From NCBI GenBank assembly GCA_050084985.1, contig JBITNC010000002.1, positions 22,630,001-22,694,000 on the forward strand: 64,000 nt of DNA, given 5' to 3'. The translations under genes were made by a program, and so were the position numbers. The notes below the pieces were generated by a model that was not told the origin of the DNA, did no database searches, and saw only the letters and a list, made by a program, of their open reading frames with translations. Source of the DNA: Nageia nagi (lineage: Eukaryota; Pinophyta). Positions within the stretch are counted from its first letter, which is position 1; every line of letters begins with the position of its first letter. Shown in pieces: positions 31,535-43,226 of this stretch.

Positions 31535-32985
31535 TATATGAATATTAAAGATTTAATTTCAGACTTCATATTTTCTATTTTGTTAGGGGTTGGCTCTCTT
31601 AACTCAAAATATGTACAAACATATCATATAATAAATGCAAGTAGTCATACAAAGACACCTACATATATCTGTACTTGATATACAACTAAACTACTCATGA
31701 AAACTTTTTCCATAGTTAGCACCATATAGTAACAACACTATTGAATTTAACCCTTGCGCCACACAATGAAGGGTGAAAGTCTATCTTTTGCACCTTGAGG
31801 CTCATTGTAGAGGCTCATTTTCAGATCAGCGCTCTACATGTTTTAAGCAACTGAGACAAGCCCTCAGTTAATCAGAATTCTGACTACCATGACTTGTGGT
31901 GACAGTGGTCATAGAGAAACATGTGAAAACATATTGGCTATAGTGCAAATAGTTTACATTTCACATGTACATGGAAATCCCGCTCTATTTATTCATGAAA
32001 GAATTCCCACAAAGAAGCAGGAACCTTGAAATGACAAACTTCACAGAAACATGTTCTTCAGGATGAAACATCAATTATCACTCACAGTAAGAGTCAACAT
32101 TTCTGTGCTTTCCATCAAGAGACAACAAAGGAAAATTCCCAAAGCATTGACATGATTGAATCTCTCTTATCCAGCATTACATTCCCATCTGTGGAGGACC
32201 ATCGAAACATGGCCTTTGTTTGATTTCATCAATGTACTACACATTTCAATCAGTTTATTGCCAACCCAAGAAGACGGAGGAAATAAACAGCCCAAGTCTT
32301 GGACCATTCTCCAAAATCTATTTGCTGACCTGTGAAGCCCAGTGACAGTTGTTACATTCTGACCAGTGCAGTTGCTTGTGAGGTTTTTGATACATGTTTT
32401 ATTTTTGAAGAAGAATATGAAATCACCCATTGATCAGAAACGGTAATCAACCTACAAACACGGTTTATGTAACATGCCTTGCATATTGTTCTCAAGTTTT
32501 TTATCAATTGGGTTTTGTTCCTAGAATGCTTATGTAAGACTCCTACTGCAGTAGAAATTCATCATCTGCTCAGGTAAAGCCATCTGACAAGAGAAATCAG
32601 TTCAAGTTTACAAGATACTGGTTTATGTACTTGATGCACTATAGCTAGGGTGCCAGCTAAGAAGCTCTATGGGAGTCATACAGATTCATTAGCCATTACA
32701 AACTTGTGGATTGATAAAATCTTTAAAAGATATGTTTTTTATTGCACTCTTTCCTTTATTGAATTCTGAATATAGGGACAACAGTATATGTAGCACAGAG
32801 AAGGAATAGAAATATATATGGACTCAACTTGAAACAAGCTTATGAATGTCATCCACCATGATAAAAAAGAGTAAGAAGTACAAATGAAAGATATGCAACA
32901 AGCTTTTCAGATACCCAAAGTCTGCCCTGCATGCTCGTATTGCGTGTTTGAGGGTTACCCTGGGAAGTAAGATAGAAAGGGAATT
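31535..32985. repeat. Duplication copy B
   Basis: It aligns with 21728-24774 from TATTAAAGAT to GATAGAAAGGGAATTCCTT. It lacks the hAT-like element (single GGCTCTCT target near 31593) and the 23746-24425 block, where B reads straight through GTTTATGTACTTGAT. It lies downstream of TBC exon 6, probably in an intron. No coding function is evident. Confidence 0.7.
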
Positions 32986-33215
32986 CCTTGTAAAATGCAA
33001 TGAGAAATGTATTTCAATCACAAAATTTAAGTATTTTGCCTAACTAAAACTCATTATAGAAACAAGATGGAATCAATTCTCTGTAGCAGAAAATCGATTT
33101 GGTCATTCTTCTTTCACAATAACATATAAAATAGAAATCATTAAAAGTTTCATGCCATCAAAATGTAATGGACAAATTTAGGCATTCGCAGTGTAACAGA
33201 GAAAAATTTTCTTAC

Positions 33216-33344
33216 TGCATTTGATTCATTTGGATCTGTTTTGAATACATAATACAGAGGAGCAAGAACCTCATTCATTCCTTGGACATATTGAACTGAA
33301 GGATTCAGCTTGGCAAAAATGATCAGAATGCGCTTCATGGCCTC
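33216..33344 (-). CDS. TBC gene exon 6
   Basis: 129 nt between acceptor GGAACAG and donor GCA|GTAAGA, encoding EAMKRILIIFAKLNPSVQYV and GMNEVLAPLYYVFKTDPNE. It includes the YVQG glutamine finger. It ends in phase 0, so at least one further exon is expected downstream (below 33216). Confidence 0.85.
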
Positions 33345-35897
33345 CTGTTCCAAAACCCATCAAGGAACATGGTGGACTTTTATCTCCTCTTCTAAGATGT
33401 TTTGAATATACACCCTTTAAACTAGACAATAGAATAACAAAGCTTTAATGTTTATCTTCAAAGTGCACAATCATTGCAACAATTTATCTATACAAGTAGA
33501 TCCACTCAACCAGTTTCGCCTAAAGGAAACTAAAAGTCATTTCACATTATATTATCATAAATACCTGATTCTCTAGTGATGATGGAGAATTCCCGAGAAG
33601 AAAGGCATATCTGGGTGTGTTCTTTTAACATCTCTATCAATCTGCTCGGCAATTTCTGTGTCCTGGGTAATCATGGGAACCAAACTAACATTACTACCAT
33701 TAAAACATATCTTTTAAATTCAATTTGTTGAGAGTCGTTTCTGTATTCTACTGCATGATTCATTTTTTCCTTGTTTCGAGGCTCTGGATGAGCTGCATCA
33801 CTTTTATCAGAGAAACTATTTTTCATGGCAAAGAGAGTAAGTATTGCCAAGCTTAAGCAAAAGATCACACCCAAGATCGTTTATGCAGTGGAACCCACAA
33901 AATCTATAATGCAAAACTGCAAATAACTCTTACCATTTGAAATTAATTTTTTTATACCGAAGATGTCGGGGAAATGAGATAGAAATGCAGAATCCAAGGT
34001 ACCTGAAAGAATTGATTCCAGACGCTTGTTTCACCAACACTAAGTGGGTGGTCCCCTTGAGGAATTTCATGTCTCGGAAGCAATCCTCTTCCATCATTAC
34101 GATCCTCTAGTGTATTATATCTATTTCCTTCCATTTTTCTTGTCACTTCTGACTGACAAAAGAAAAGGCTCTATCAGAACCCGACTAAGTATTGAAACAT
34201 TATATAGCAATTAACAGGGGTCAAATAGGTCAGCATTTTTCATGTACTTACTGGATTCAAAAGAAGTTCTTGTTTGAGGACAACATACTTTGATCTTTTC
34301 CTGTCCAACTCCCTCTTCCATAGGTCTCGATTCCTTGGCAAGTAATACAAGAGCAACTAGCCTCACCCATATCAGTTTTTTCCAATAATTTAATCACTTT
34401 GGCCAAACTCAACAAATTAGATAACTTTAAGAAAAGCAGAAAATTCAATGTTATTACAAGATATGCTAACAAACTATTGATTGGTAAAAATACTTTTCTC
34501 AAACTGTTCCAGACATCTCAATTCCATCCATTAGAAAACTTTTATTTCAGAAGTGGTTGATTTTTTTTTTTTAGATATTTGTCTGGGAGAAAAAAGCAGA
34601 TGCACATTGATATATGTTAATTATTATTTTTTTATAATAATATTTTTTTATTTGTTTAAGTTGAGTATCACTAATGAATATATTTATTCTGTCAAAGTTC
34701 ATGAAGGTATTATCCTTGCTTCTTATATTTGAAAGCTTTGAACTATTCATCTTTTTTATTTCTCTATCTTTCAATTCATTATAAACAATAATATTTTACA
34801 ATACATTGATTAAATTTCTCTTCTAAATATTTATTTAATTATAAATTTATTATTACATTGATAATAATATTTATTACTTAATTCATTGCATAGTGAAACT
34901 TTAATTATAATTTCCTTGACTTCATGATTCAAATACAAAATTTTAATAATAATTAATATTTTCTTAATTCTAACATAAAAGTATAACAAGAAGCTCATAA
35001 ATATTTTGAAGTGTAATATACATTTTTATATTATATTTTAAATTTTGAATATGCTATTCAGAAATTTATAAACTAATGAAAAATTAAAATATATTATTTT
35101 AAATTTGAATTTAAATTACTAATGATGATTTAGCAAACATTAAATATCACATAATTTTCATGAACAAATTTGTTAAAAAGACATTGAGAAGCTTCAGATT
35201 CTGATTATACTCTGCTATCATCATTAGCTTATAACTTTGAAATAACAAGCTGGTTGCCCATTAAACAGGTTAATCTCCAGAACACAGAAAATCAAGGTTT
35301 ACCTATTCGGATTTCTTAAACTAAACTCCTCATTATCTGATTAAATTTCCTCATTAAAAAAAAAACACATAGTGTGCACCTTCCAAACAGTTGCCCGAAG
35401 TCCTCCAGAATCCGATATTCCTTTACTTGCTAGAAGCTGCAATTCTGTCAAGTTTATCATCTTCTGAGATATCTGGTGCCCAAAAAAAGTAAAGAACATA
35501 TTACTCCATCGTATAAATATCTAATAAAGCTAGTACCCATCCACGTACAAGGTCTTTATAAATCATTGCAGGTTCTCACCTCAGTAGAGAATCTCTCAAT
35601 GTTTTCCTCAGTCCAAAATGAATGTGTCATAGAACAAGAAGATTTCTCCACAAGATTAATACTATTTTTCCCGGTTTCTTCTCTTTCACCATTTTTGCAA
35701 TCTGCTGAGGTAGATGCATGAGATGGTTCGATAATCATTTCATTTTCTCCATCATCAACAACGGACACATTTTCTTCCATCTCAAATTGATGAAAATCAT
35801 CAGCTATAGGAGTGGGTTTTGCATACCACAAGGGGGTATTAAGCCAATCGGGCACCTTTTTGTATTTCTCCAGAATCTTTAACTTCTCTGTCATCAT
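33216..35897 (-). CDS. TBC-domain Rab GTPase-activating protein (TBC1D13 type), partial, one frameshift
   Basis: Six minus-strand exons (35580-35897, 35380-35472, 34252-34356, 34003-34152, 33565-33662, 33216-33344) encode the N-terminal two thirds of a TBC protein, which speeds GTP hydrolysis on Rab proteins in vesicle traffic. All introns are GT-AG and phase 0. The TBC domain starts near SGGLRATVWK. The arginine finger is in QIDRDVKRTHPD (exon 5) and the glutamine finger in VQYVQGMNEVLAPLYYVF (exon 6). Relatives have about 400-450 residues; about 298 codons are present. Exon 5 is 98 nt instead of 99 and loses frame after MPFFSG, ending in TAG. Later exons are not seen and may lie beyond long introns or be lost. 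It is either a recent pseudogene or a functional gene with a base error in the sequence. Confidence 0.85.
33565..33662 (-). pseudogene. TBC gene exon 5 with one-base deletion
   Basis: 98 nt between acceptor TACCCAG and donor CAG|GTATT. It encodes DTEIAEQIDRDVKRTHPDMP (catalytic arginine included), then FFSG. After that the family frame would need one more base at GGAATTCTCC (near 33586-33595), and as written it reaches TAG within six codons. The other five exons are exact multiples of three and open, which argues that the base was lost very recently or in sequencing or assembly. Confidence 0.8.
34003..34152 (-). CDS. TBC gene exon 4
   Basis: 150 nt between acceptor GTCAG and donor CAG|GTACC, encoding SEVTRKMEGN through GDHPLSVGETSVWNQFFQ. 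D-H-P-L-S-x-G-x-T-S-x-W-N-x-F-F is a signature of the plant TBC1D13-like group. Confidence 0.85.
34252..34356 (-). CDS. TBC gene exon 3
   Basis: 105 nt between acceptor GGCTAG and donor CCA|GTAAGT, encoding LLLYYLPRNRDLWKRELDRK and a following helix ending LLLNP. The L-x-Y-L-P-x-x-R-x-x-W pattern is typical of TBC domains. Confidence 0.85.
35380..35472 (-). CDS. TBC gene exon 2
   Basis: 93 nt between acceptor CACCAG and donor AAG|GTGCAC, encoding LTELQLLASKGISDSGGLRA followed by TVWK. This is the first conserved block of the TBC domain (G-I-x-x-x-x-G-L-R-x-x-x-W). Confidence 0.85.
35580..35897 (-). CDS. TBC gene exon 1
   Basis: 318 nt, starting with two ATGs (MMTEKLKILEKYKKVPDW) at 35897. 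It codes for the variable N-terminal region, rich in Ser, Glu and Asp, before the TBC domain. It ends FSTE at donor GAG|GTGAGA. The upstream reading is closed, supporting this start. Confidence 0.75.
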
Positions 35898-36889
35898 TCT
35901 GTCGATAAATTCATTTACTAGACCACTTTTTTGCTTGTGATTTCCTAGACCTGCTTAGATTATCCTTGAAGATCTTTGCAGCCAGAAACTTAATGAACAA
36001 TGGGATGGATCATTCAATCCCTCTGAACAGTTATCCTAACATTAATCATAAATTGAATCAGTGATTTTGTATGGAAATATAATATAAATGGATCAAAATG
36101 TGCGTTGAACAAACCTGGAAAGGAGAATGTGTGGACGAATTGATTGAAATGTATTGCACATTGAAATGAACAATGATTTTGCAGCCAAGTTTAAACGTAA
36201 AACGGAGTGGTAGTCAAAGCCATTTAGTAATGTTGGGTTAAAGAGGGTGTAGTTCTTGCAGAGTTGATTGTTAGTTGGACGTTCGGAATGTTTGTTGATC
36301 GTCACCTTACGCAAATGTGTTGTTCTGTAGCCTTCGGAGCTAAGACTTTTATGTTTGGCCAATAAAAAGAAAAAACTTTCTCCTTTTTATTTCAGGTTAA
36401 TTTTTTTTGTTTTGTTTTTTAAATACTTCAAATTGCAAGCATAATTTTATATTACATATTTTTATTTTTTATTTACATTATCAGAAGAGTTCATGCTTGC
36501 ATAAGTAAATATGTTAAAAGTAGCATGATCAACATAAGGTATACAATATTTCAAAGGAGAGCCAAAACTTAAATCAATTGAGTTGTTTCTTGTTTTATTA
36601 ATTTGTTTTTAAAATTTTGACAAAGTATTTAAACCTTATGATTTATTAGGATTTAAAATTTGAGATTCTAGAATAAAATTTATTAATTTATGTTTTTTAA
36701 TAAGTTTTGGTAATTGAAAGATTTTGTTTATTTATTTTACTTTTTGTTTTTAAATATCCATTAAATAAAAAAAGAGTTTTGGTGTGGTTTATTTGAGACG
36801 GTTTTGATGGGTCGTTTTAAATCGTCTCTTTTTTATAAGGTGCAAGTAGATATTTCAGTCTGTGACCCTATGCATTTTTCTACATTCTA
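35898..36889. other. Upstream region of the TBC gene, no gene seen
   Basis: AT-rich DNA. A closed 89-codon minus-strand frame at 36093-36362 shows no conserved features and may overlap the 5' UTR. No promoter element could be fixed. GACGGTTTTGATGGGTCGTT near 36797 stands out in composition only. Confidence 0.3.
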
Positions 36890-37565
36890 TATATATGTTT
36901 GTAATTTGTATTTTCTTGCATTCTTTTAGAAAATTCTGAATACTGCAATCATTGCATACCATGAAACTATGTTTGCATCATGCATCTTGTCAAACTTATC
37001 TTGGGTCTTATGTATTCTTCCACATGTTTCATGTATCTATGAGCTTTTTCAAAAAATAGTTTTTGCATATCGTGTAATCATTGCAAATCGTAAAATTGTG
37101 TTTTCATCATGCATCTTGTTAAACAAATCCCAAGATTTTATCTTCCACATCTTTCATATGTCTATAAGCCCTTTTTAGAAAACCCTTTTTATGTATCATG
37201 TAATCATTACAGATTATGAAACTTTGTTTACGTGATTCAAACAAATCCATAACATTTGATTTATAAGTACCAAGTAGACACATCTACGTAGCCAATTCAA
37301 GGTTTATGGGTATTTTGGCAGTGAAAGTTCGAAGCTCCTATAGCCTGCACAAATCATAATATTCGATTTTCGAGAACTAAGTAACTACATCTACATACCC
37401 AATTCAAGGTCTATGGGTATTTTGGTAATGAAGTTCAAATCTTCTTCAAGATAGCCTTCTTGAACCACAACATTCAATTTACACACACACACCCAATTCA
37501 AGGTTTATAGATATATTGCAGTGAAGTTCAAAGCTCCTTCAAGATAGCCTGCATGAACCACAACT
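36890..37565. repeat. Tandem repeats, two related unit types
   Basis: The first half repeats a unit of about 130 bp with CATCATGCATCTTGT and AATCATTGCA. The second repeats a unit of about 110 bp with CCAATTCAAGGTTTATGGGT and AGATAGCCT (about 37290-37560). The word order resembles the repeats at 52720-53115 beyond the Tat element. No coding potential. Confidence 0.65.
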
Positions 37566-37569
37566 AATT

Positions 37570-38988
37570 ATCTAATGAAATTGATGAAGATATATGTATT
37601 GATCATAGCTTGCCTCTTGCCTTTGGTTGTTTCAATACTGATGATGAATTGCTTGAATACTTGGGGGCACATTCGAAATTGCCCAAGTCTAATGAAAAAT
37701 ATCATGCCTTTTATATGCTTCATGAATATGCTTACTTTGTCCAATATGTCAATTTTCATGATGTGTTACAAGTTTAGCCCTTAGAAGAATATGAGATTGC
37801 TAATCTTACTATGGAGGATTTTCCATCATTATTACAAAAGAAGATATATCTTACCTTCCCATAAAAAGAGTTACTAAACATTAAATTGACACTATAGATA
37901 AAGAGAGATTACCTCAAATTAGAGCAGCCCTAGCCTCTTCCAAGCAAGAAAGGTACAAATCTAAATTCATTGCATACTCTAAAAATTTTGCTTGGTCTTA
38001 TGATGATATGAATGGGTTGGATCCTTCATTTATCATGCATAATTTGCCATTAAAAGCAAGTGCCAAGCTAATTAAGCAAAAGCCTAGAAAAATACATCCT
38101 TCCAAGGTCTTGTTAGTCAAAAAAGAAGATTGAAAGTACTTGCAAGCAGGATTGATAGAGCCTATTTATTATTCTTATTGGATGTCCAATATTGTTCTTG
38201 TTACTAAACCAACTAGTGAAATACGAGTATGTACCGATTTTCATGATATCAACAATGCTTTTCCTAAATATGATTTCCATTACCCAATATTGATATGATT
38301 GTTGATAGCATAACTGGCCATGATATGTTTTCATTTATGGATGGTTTTTCTAGTTACAATCAAATTTTAATTAATCCTATTGATCGACATAAAACGACTT
38401 TCACAACCCCATAGGGTAATTTTTATTGGAAGGTTATGCCCTTTGGACTAAAAAATGTAGGTGCTACATATCAAAGAGCCATGGTCACCATATTTCATGA
38501 GCATATTCACAAAATAGTGGAGTTCTATGTTGATGACATTCTTTTCAAATCAAAGTAAGGTTAAGACCATTTCCAAGCCCTTGAAGAGGTGTTCAAAATT
38601 TTGCAAAGGTACAAACTAACACTTAAAGCTTCAAAGTGTGCATTTGGAGTTACTTCTAGAAAATTGTTAGGTTTCATAAGTTCAAATAGAGGAATTGAGG
38701 TAGATCCTAAGAAGGTAAAAGCCATTATTGACATGCCTCCCTCTAGAAACTTGAAACAACTTATAAGCCTTCAAGGAAAGATAAACTCAGTTAAGAGGTT
38801 CATCTCATAGCTAGGGGATAAGTGTAGACCATTCACTCACTTTCTTAAGAAGGATGTTATGTTTGCATGGGATGTGAATTGCCAAAAAGCATTTGAATAT
38901 ATCAACCAATATTTTTCAATCCCCCTATCCTTGTTCCCATGGATTTTTTCTAACCTACTTACTCATATATTTCAACCTCCTTATCTAC
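37570..38988 (+). pseudogene. Tat element pre-RT and reverse transcriptase
   Basis: Near 37965 the frame reads FAWSYDDMNGLDPSFIMHNL, the conserved entry into Tat-type RT. SNIVLVTKPTSEIRVCTDF (near 38190), PFGLKNVGATYQRAM (near 38440) and FYVDDILFKSK (near 38525; Y-x-D-D catalytic motif) follow. KASKCAFGVTSRKLLGFISS (near 38628) is the RT thumb. Stops occur every few hundred bases. Confidence 0.85.
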
Positions 38989-39330
38989 AATAGGAACCAT
39001 GTTGTGTCAAAAAAATAAAGATAATAAGGAGAGGGCCATCTATTATCTAAGCAAGACATTGATTGACTATGAGACAAGGTACACTCCTATGGAGAAAATT
39101 TGCTTTGCTATGATATTTACTACTAAAAAATTAAGGCATAACTTGTTATATTGCACCACATATGTTGTTAGTCCTATTAATCCTTTAAAATATCTTGTGG
39201 CTAAACAACACTTATCAGGTATATTTGCAAAGTGGCTAATGTTATTATAGGAATTTGATATTAATGTGGTGAAGCAAAAATCTATTAAAGGAAAGGCAAT
39301 TGCAGATTTAATTGTATATTTTCCTCAGGA
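38989..39330 (+). pseudogene. Tat element RNase H (first)
   Basis: GTMLCQKNKDNKERAIYYLS then RYTPMEKICFAMIFTTKKL (39000-39140) is the RNase H region that normally follows gypsy RT. KGKAIADLIVYF (near 39289) corresponds to the conserved G-x-x-N-x-x-A-D-x-L block, with N changed. Confidence 0.75.
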
Positions 39331-39484
39331 AGGTGAGGAGGTTATCCATGAAGAGTTTCTTGATACTTTTGAGAAGGATCCACGATGCCAGTAGCCTGAT
39401 AACTTATCAACAAGGCACCAACAACATGATTTTGATGAGATCTCCATCCCTAATAATTATATTTATCTTCTGGAGGATTAGTAT

Positions 39485-40152
39485 GGACCCTGCATTTTGA
39501 TGGTTCTAGATGCATTCACAAAGCAAAGGCAAATATTGTTTTGGTCTCTCCTACTAATCAAGTGATCCCTATTTCATACAAATTAGATTTCAAATGCACT
39601 AATAATATGGTTAAGTATGAGGCTTTGATACTGGGATTGAAGGCTGCTTTAGAACTAAAAATCACAAAAATAGAAATTTATGGGGACTCATATATTGTTG
39701 TCAACCAAGTGAAGTATTATTATGATACCAAAGATGAGAAACTAAAGCCTTATAGGGTGGTTGTGATTGAGTTTCTAAACAACCTTGATAGGTATATTAT
39801 TGAGACCACTCCTAGGAATAATAACAGATATGCAGATGTTATGGCAAGTGCAACCTCTTTAGTACAAATTGAGCTTGAAGATGAGGATACCATTCTCACT
39901 ATCTGTAAGTTGAGTTCTCCATCTTACACAACCCATATTCATTCTATTTTATCCTATCTTATTACCAATGATGATGCTTTTCAAGATTGGTACTTTGATA
40001 TCTATAGCTACTTAAAATACCAAAGCATTCCTTCTATATATACTAAGAATGATATATTAAGATTGAGAAGGATTGCTATGAAATACATCATCATTAGTGA
40101 TATTTTATATAGAAGATCCTTTTATGGTTCCTTGTTGAGATGTTTAACATAG
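39485..40152 (+). pseudogene. Tat element second (archaeal-type) RNase H
   Basis: LHFDGSRCIHKAKANIVLVS (near 39490) carries the first Asp. NNMVKYEALILGLKAALELK (near 39600) has the catalytic Glu in the family's A/V-E/K-Y-E-A pattern, IYGDSYIVVNQV the second Asp, and NRYADVMASATSL (near 39825) the last. This extra domain defines Tat/Ogre elements. It is open over 203 codons from 39541, the best-preserved part of this element. Confidence 0.8.
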
Positions 40153-41246
40153 GATGATATAGCTACTGCTTTAGAGCAAGATCATGATGGATTATATGGT
40201 GGTCATTTTTATGCCAAAGCTCTCTATAAAAAGATCTTGAGAATAGGGTACTATTGACCCACTATGGAGGAGGATTATCAAGCTCATGTGAAAGTATGTG
40301 TGCAATGCCAAAAGCATGCAAAATTAGAAAAATAACCCACTTAAGAACTTAATTCCATTATTTCTCCATGGCCCTTTGCTACTTGCGGTATAGATTTAAT
40401 TAGCATGATTAATCCTCATTCTAGGGAAGGATACAAATTTGTCATCACAACTACATAATATACTAACAAGTGGGCAGAAGCCATCCCCATGAAGTTAGTT
40501 ACACAAGAAAAGGTTATTGCATTCCTAATAGAATACATCATCACTAGATTTGGTGTTCCACAAAGGTTGATCATGGATAATGGTCAAAATTTCAAAGGCA
40601 AGGATATGCAAGCATTTTGTAAAAAGTTTCACATCACACAAACCTTTTCTTCAGTTTAATATCCTCAAGGAAATGGTCAAGCTGAAGCAACAAATAAGAT
40701 ACTTAAGAGTATTCTTGCCAAAACATGGGATAAGTACAAAATATATAGCATTAGCAATTGCCATATGCATTATGGGCCTATAGACCTAGTGTTCAAATAG
40801 CCATTGGGGAAACTTTGTTTTCATTGGTGTATGGAGATGATTCCATTGTCCCACTTGAGTTAGAGATTCCTTCGCTTAGGATCTCTTTACAGGGTGATAT
40901 TTCAAATGAGGATGTAAGAAAAGCAAGATTGCAGCAGTTGGAACTATTAGATGAAAAGAGAATCAAAGCCATTGAATATCAAAAGGTCTACATTACCAAA
41001 ATTAAGAGAGAATTTTGCAAGAAGATAAAAGCTAAAGAGTTCAAAATAGAGGACCTAGTCTTAAAGAGAATATCAACAAAATAACAGCAAATGATGAGGC
41101 TAAAGGTAAATTTGAACCCAATTAGTTGGGCCCATATGTTGTTATTGATGCAGTAGGATCGGGAGCATATAGGTTATCAACTTTTTATGGAAAAGAGGAA
41201 CCAAAAATCTTCAATACCATCCATATCAAGCATTTTTATGCTTGAA
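40153..41246 (+). pseudogene. Tat element integrase
   Basis: The zinc-binding part (EQDHDGLYGGHFYAKALYKK, then CVQCQKHAK near 40300), core (GIDLISM near 40388, FGVPQRLIMDNGQNFKG near 40550, YPQGNGQAEATNKIL near 40660) and C-terminal part (ETLFSLVYGDDSIVPLE near 40810; IHIKHFYA at the end) are all visible. D, D and E positions can be placed, but several stops intervene. It inserts the cDNA into the host genome in active relatives. Confidence 0.85.
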
Positions 41247-41398
41247 AAGCATAGCTCTATGTTGTGCAAATAATTCATATCAAACATAGGGGCATAACTT
41301 CTTTTTATTTTTTATAAATATCCATGTAGAACACAACATTGATGGTGTGCTTAACTGTCAACATGACGTTGGAGATGTGCCAAAAAAAAACTTGATAG
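41247..41398. other. Non-coding DNA after Tat integrase
   Basis: No frame of note. It contains GACGTTGGAGATGTGCC near 41365 and leads into the tandem repeat. Confidence 0.3.
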
Positions 41399-41965
41399 TC
41401 TAATATCTTTAGATTATGGACATACAAATGTATGATTATCGATGGCCAATGAAATGGCTAATGAGAGTTCCCTCACTTAAAAGTAAACCAATGATATAGC
41501 CATTAGCACTTTGTTGACATTGGATCATCTCTAATGGATGATACATTTTACTGTGTATCCACATGGTTTTTTCTTTGAACACATCAAGAGCATACTGTCT
41601 TTGGATCATAGACATACAAACATATGATCATCGATGGTCAACAGAATGGCTAGTGAGAGTTCCCTCACTTAAAAGTAAACCGACGATATAGTCATTAGCA
41701 CTTTATTAATATTGGATCATCTCCAATGGAAGATACATTTTTTTATGTATCCACATGATTTTTTCTTTGAACCCATCAAAAACATACTATTTTCAAATCA
41801 TAGACATACAAATGTATGATCGTCAATGGCCAATGAAATAGCTAGTGAGAGTTCACTTACTTAAAAGATAAATCGATGATGCAACTGTGAGTAAGATTGT
41901 TGACATTAGATCATCTTTAATGGATGATGTAGCTTACTATGCATCCATTATATTTTTATGGCTAA
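41399..41965. repeat. Three tandem units of about 192 bp in the Tat 3' region
   Basis: GACATACAAATGTATGAT or close variants recur at about 41419, 41611 and 41803, a constant 192-bp step. Each unit also has GAGAGTTCCCTCACTTAAAA and TTGGATCATCTCTAATGGA. The units are roughly 80-85% alike. Tandem arrays are common in the 3' untranslated part of Tat elements. Confidence 0.85.
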
Positions 41966-42471
41966 CACTTCATTATAGGTACATAAATCTAGAAGTACAA
42001 GAGAAAATTATAGTCAAAATTAGGGCACCAACATTGTGCTCACTATCTTTTAGGCCACCAGTGATGTACATTTCATTACTATTTCCACCCATCCAAAGTA
42101 TAACCTCTCTATTTCGAGGCATGGATGTAAGTGCATCTAATTCCCAAGTATCTAACATGATGAAATGACTAGATTTATGATTAAAATAATAAAAAGGAAG
42201 CACATCATATCTTCCATCTCTAGCTTTGGATATGGATTTCTATAGTCATCCACATATCATCCAAAAAGTATTAAAGATAGCTTCGTCAGTAACTTTTGCC
42301 TTAGCTACTCCACTTAAGGATCTTGCTTGGGGCACCCAAGTCAAAAGGAGGGTAGCATAAGGACCCTCATCATCATTCAATCAGCATCAGTAAAAAGATT
42401 AGAAAATTTTCTTCTATGCTTCTTCTAAACTTCTTCTTTGGACATGTAATTTCATTTCTTCAATCACACAT

Positions 42472-42486
42472 CCAAAGAGGGGTAAA
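42472..42486 (+). other. Polypurine tract of the Tat element
   Basis: CCAAAGAGGGGTAAA directly before TGTAGATGC, the start of the 3' LTR. Composition and place fit the plus-strand primer. Confidence 0.65.
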
Positions 42487-42749
42487 TGTAGATGCCTCAA
42501 AATGAACCTTTATGTATTTAATAAATCATTTTAATCCTTTAACAATGTATTATTTAAAAAGATATTAAAAATGTACAAAAGAGGTGTAGTTCATGTATTT
42601 GACTCTTGTGGAATGAACAAGAGGTCAAAATATCAAAGTCATCCAAATTTGTATCATATATAAAGGTATCATTTGATGACCTATAGGATCATGAGCGAAT
42701 TATGGGCAAATAATCATTTCAAGCTAATACAAGGATTATCATTGAAGAT
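42487..42749 (+). repeat. Tat 3' LTR, first part
   Basis: Starts TGTAGATGCC. It is cut at 42749 by the copia insertion and continues at 51596. The LTR end GCATCTACA at 51963-51971 is the exact inverse of the first nine bases, which confirms both edges. Confidence 0.75.
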
Positions 42750-43223
42750 TATTGGAATGTATAATGCATTATTGTAAAAGCTATATTAAATATTTTATGT
42801 AAATTCACTAATACTTAAGGGTATTATTTGATACCTTAAGTATTTTAGTGAATATAATAATGTAACTTGTTTTACACTCCAAGTCATGAGCATGCCCCTT
42901 GGGTCAAAGATGTGCATGTCATACTTAGGTCATCCAAGGGGGGATTTTAGCCTATAAATAGAAGGTTTCCCCTTTGTAATGATACACCAATTATGGAGTA
43001 AGGATAAGCTATAGGATAGAAGTGTAGGAGTTGAGATCAAGGATTATAAGAGAGTTGTATTTGTGAGAGAAGTAAAGATCTAGTTAGTGGATGTACTCCT
43101 AGTTGGAGGAACCACTTTACATCTTGTGTTATGAGATTGCTTTGTGTATTTGTTGGATGTAATTGTGAGCTTTCATGTGATCTTGGTATTTTAATAATTA
43201 TATTATTAGTGTTAATTCCTTCA
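42750..43223 (+). repeat. 5' LTR of the nested copia element
   Basis: 474 bp. It starts TATTGGAATG where the 3' LTR has TGTTGGAATG, so the first G is mutated. TATAAATA at 42953-42960 is the likely TATA box, and it ends CCTTCA. Confidence 0.9.
42953..42960 (+). promoter_or_regulatory. TATA box of the copia 5' LTR
   Basis: TATAAATA lies mid-LTR, followed by a CT-rich stretch. The same word is in the 3' LTR (51320-51327) and in the related solo LTR (58287-58294). Confidence 0.65.
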
Positions 43224-43226
43224 AAT

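Noticed and set aside
36093-36362. Minus frame upstream of the TBC gene as an extra N-terminal exon
   Set aside because: Exon 1 has its own start codon matching the family, and this frame shows no conserved features or donor site linking it.
37570-42486. Pararetrovirus (caulimovirid) insertion
   Set aside because: The RT-RNase H-second RNase H-integrase order with PPT and LTR is that of Tat-type Ty3/gypsy; no movement or coat protein motif is present.
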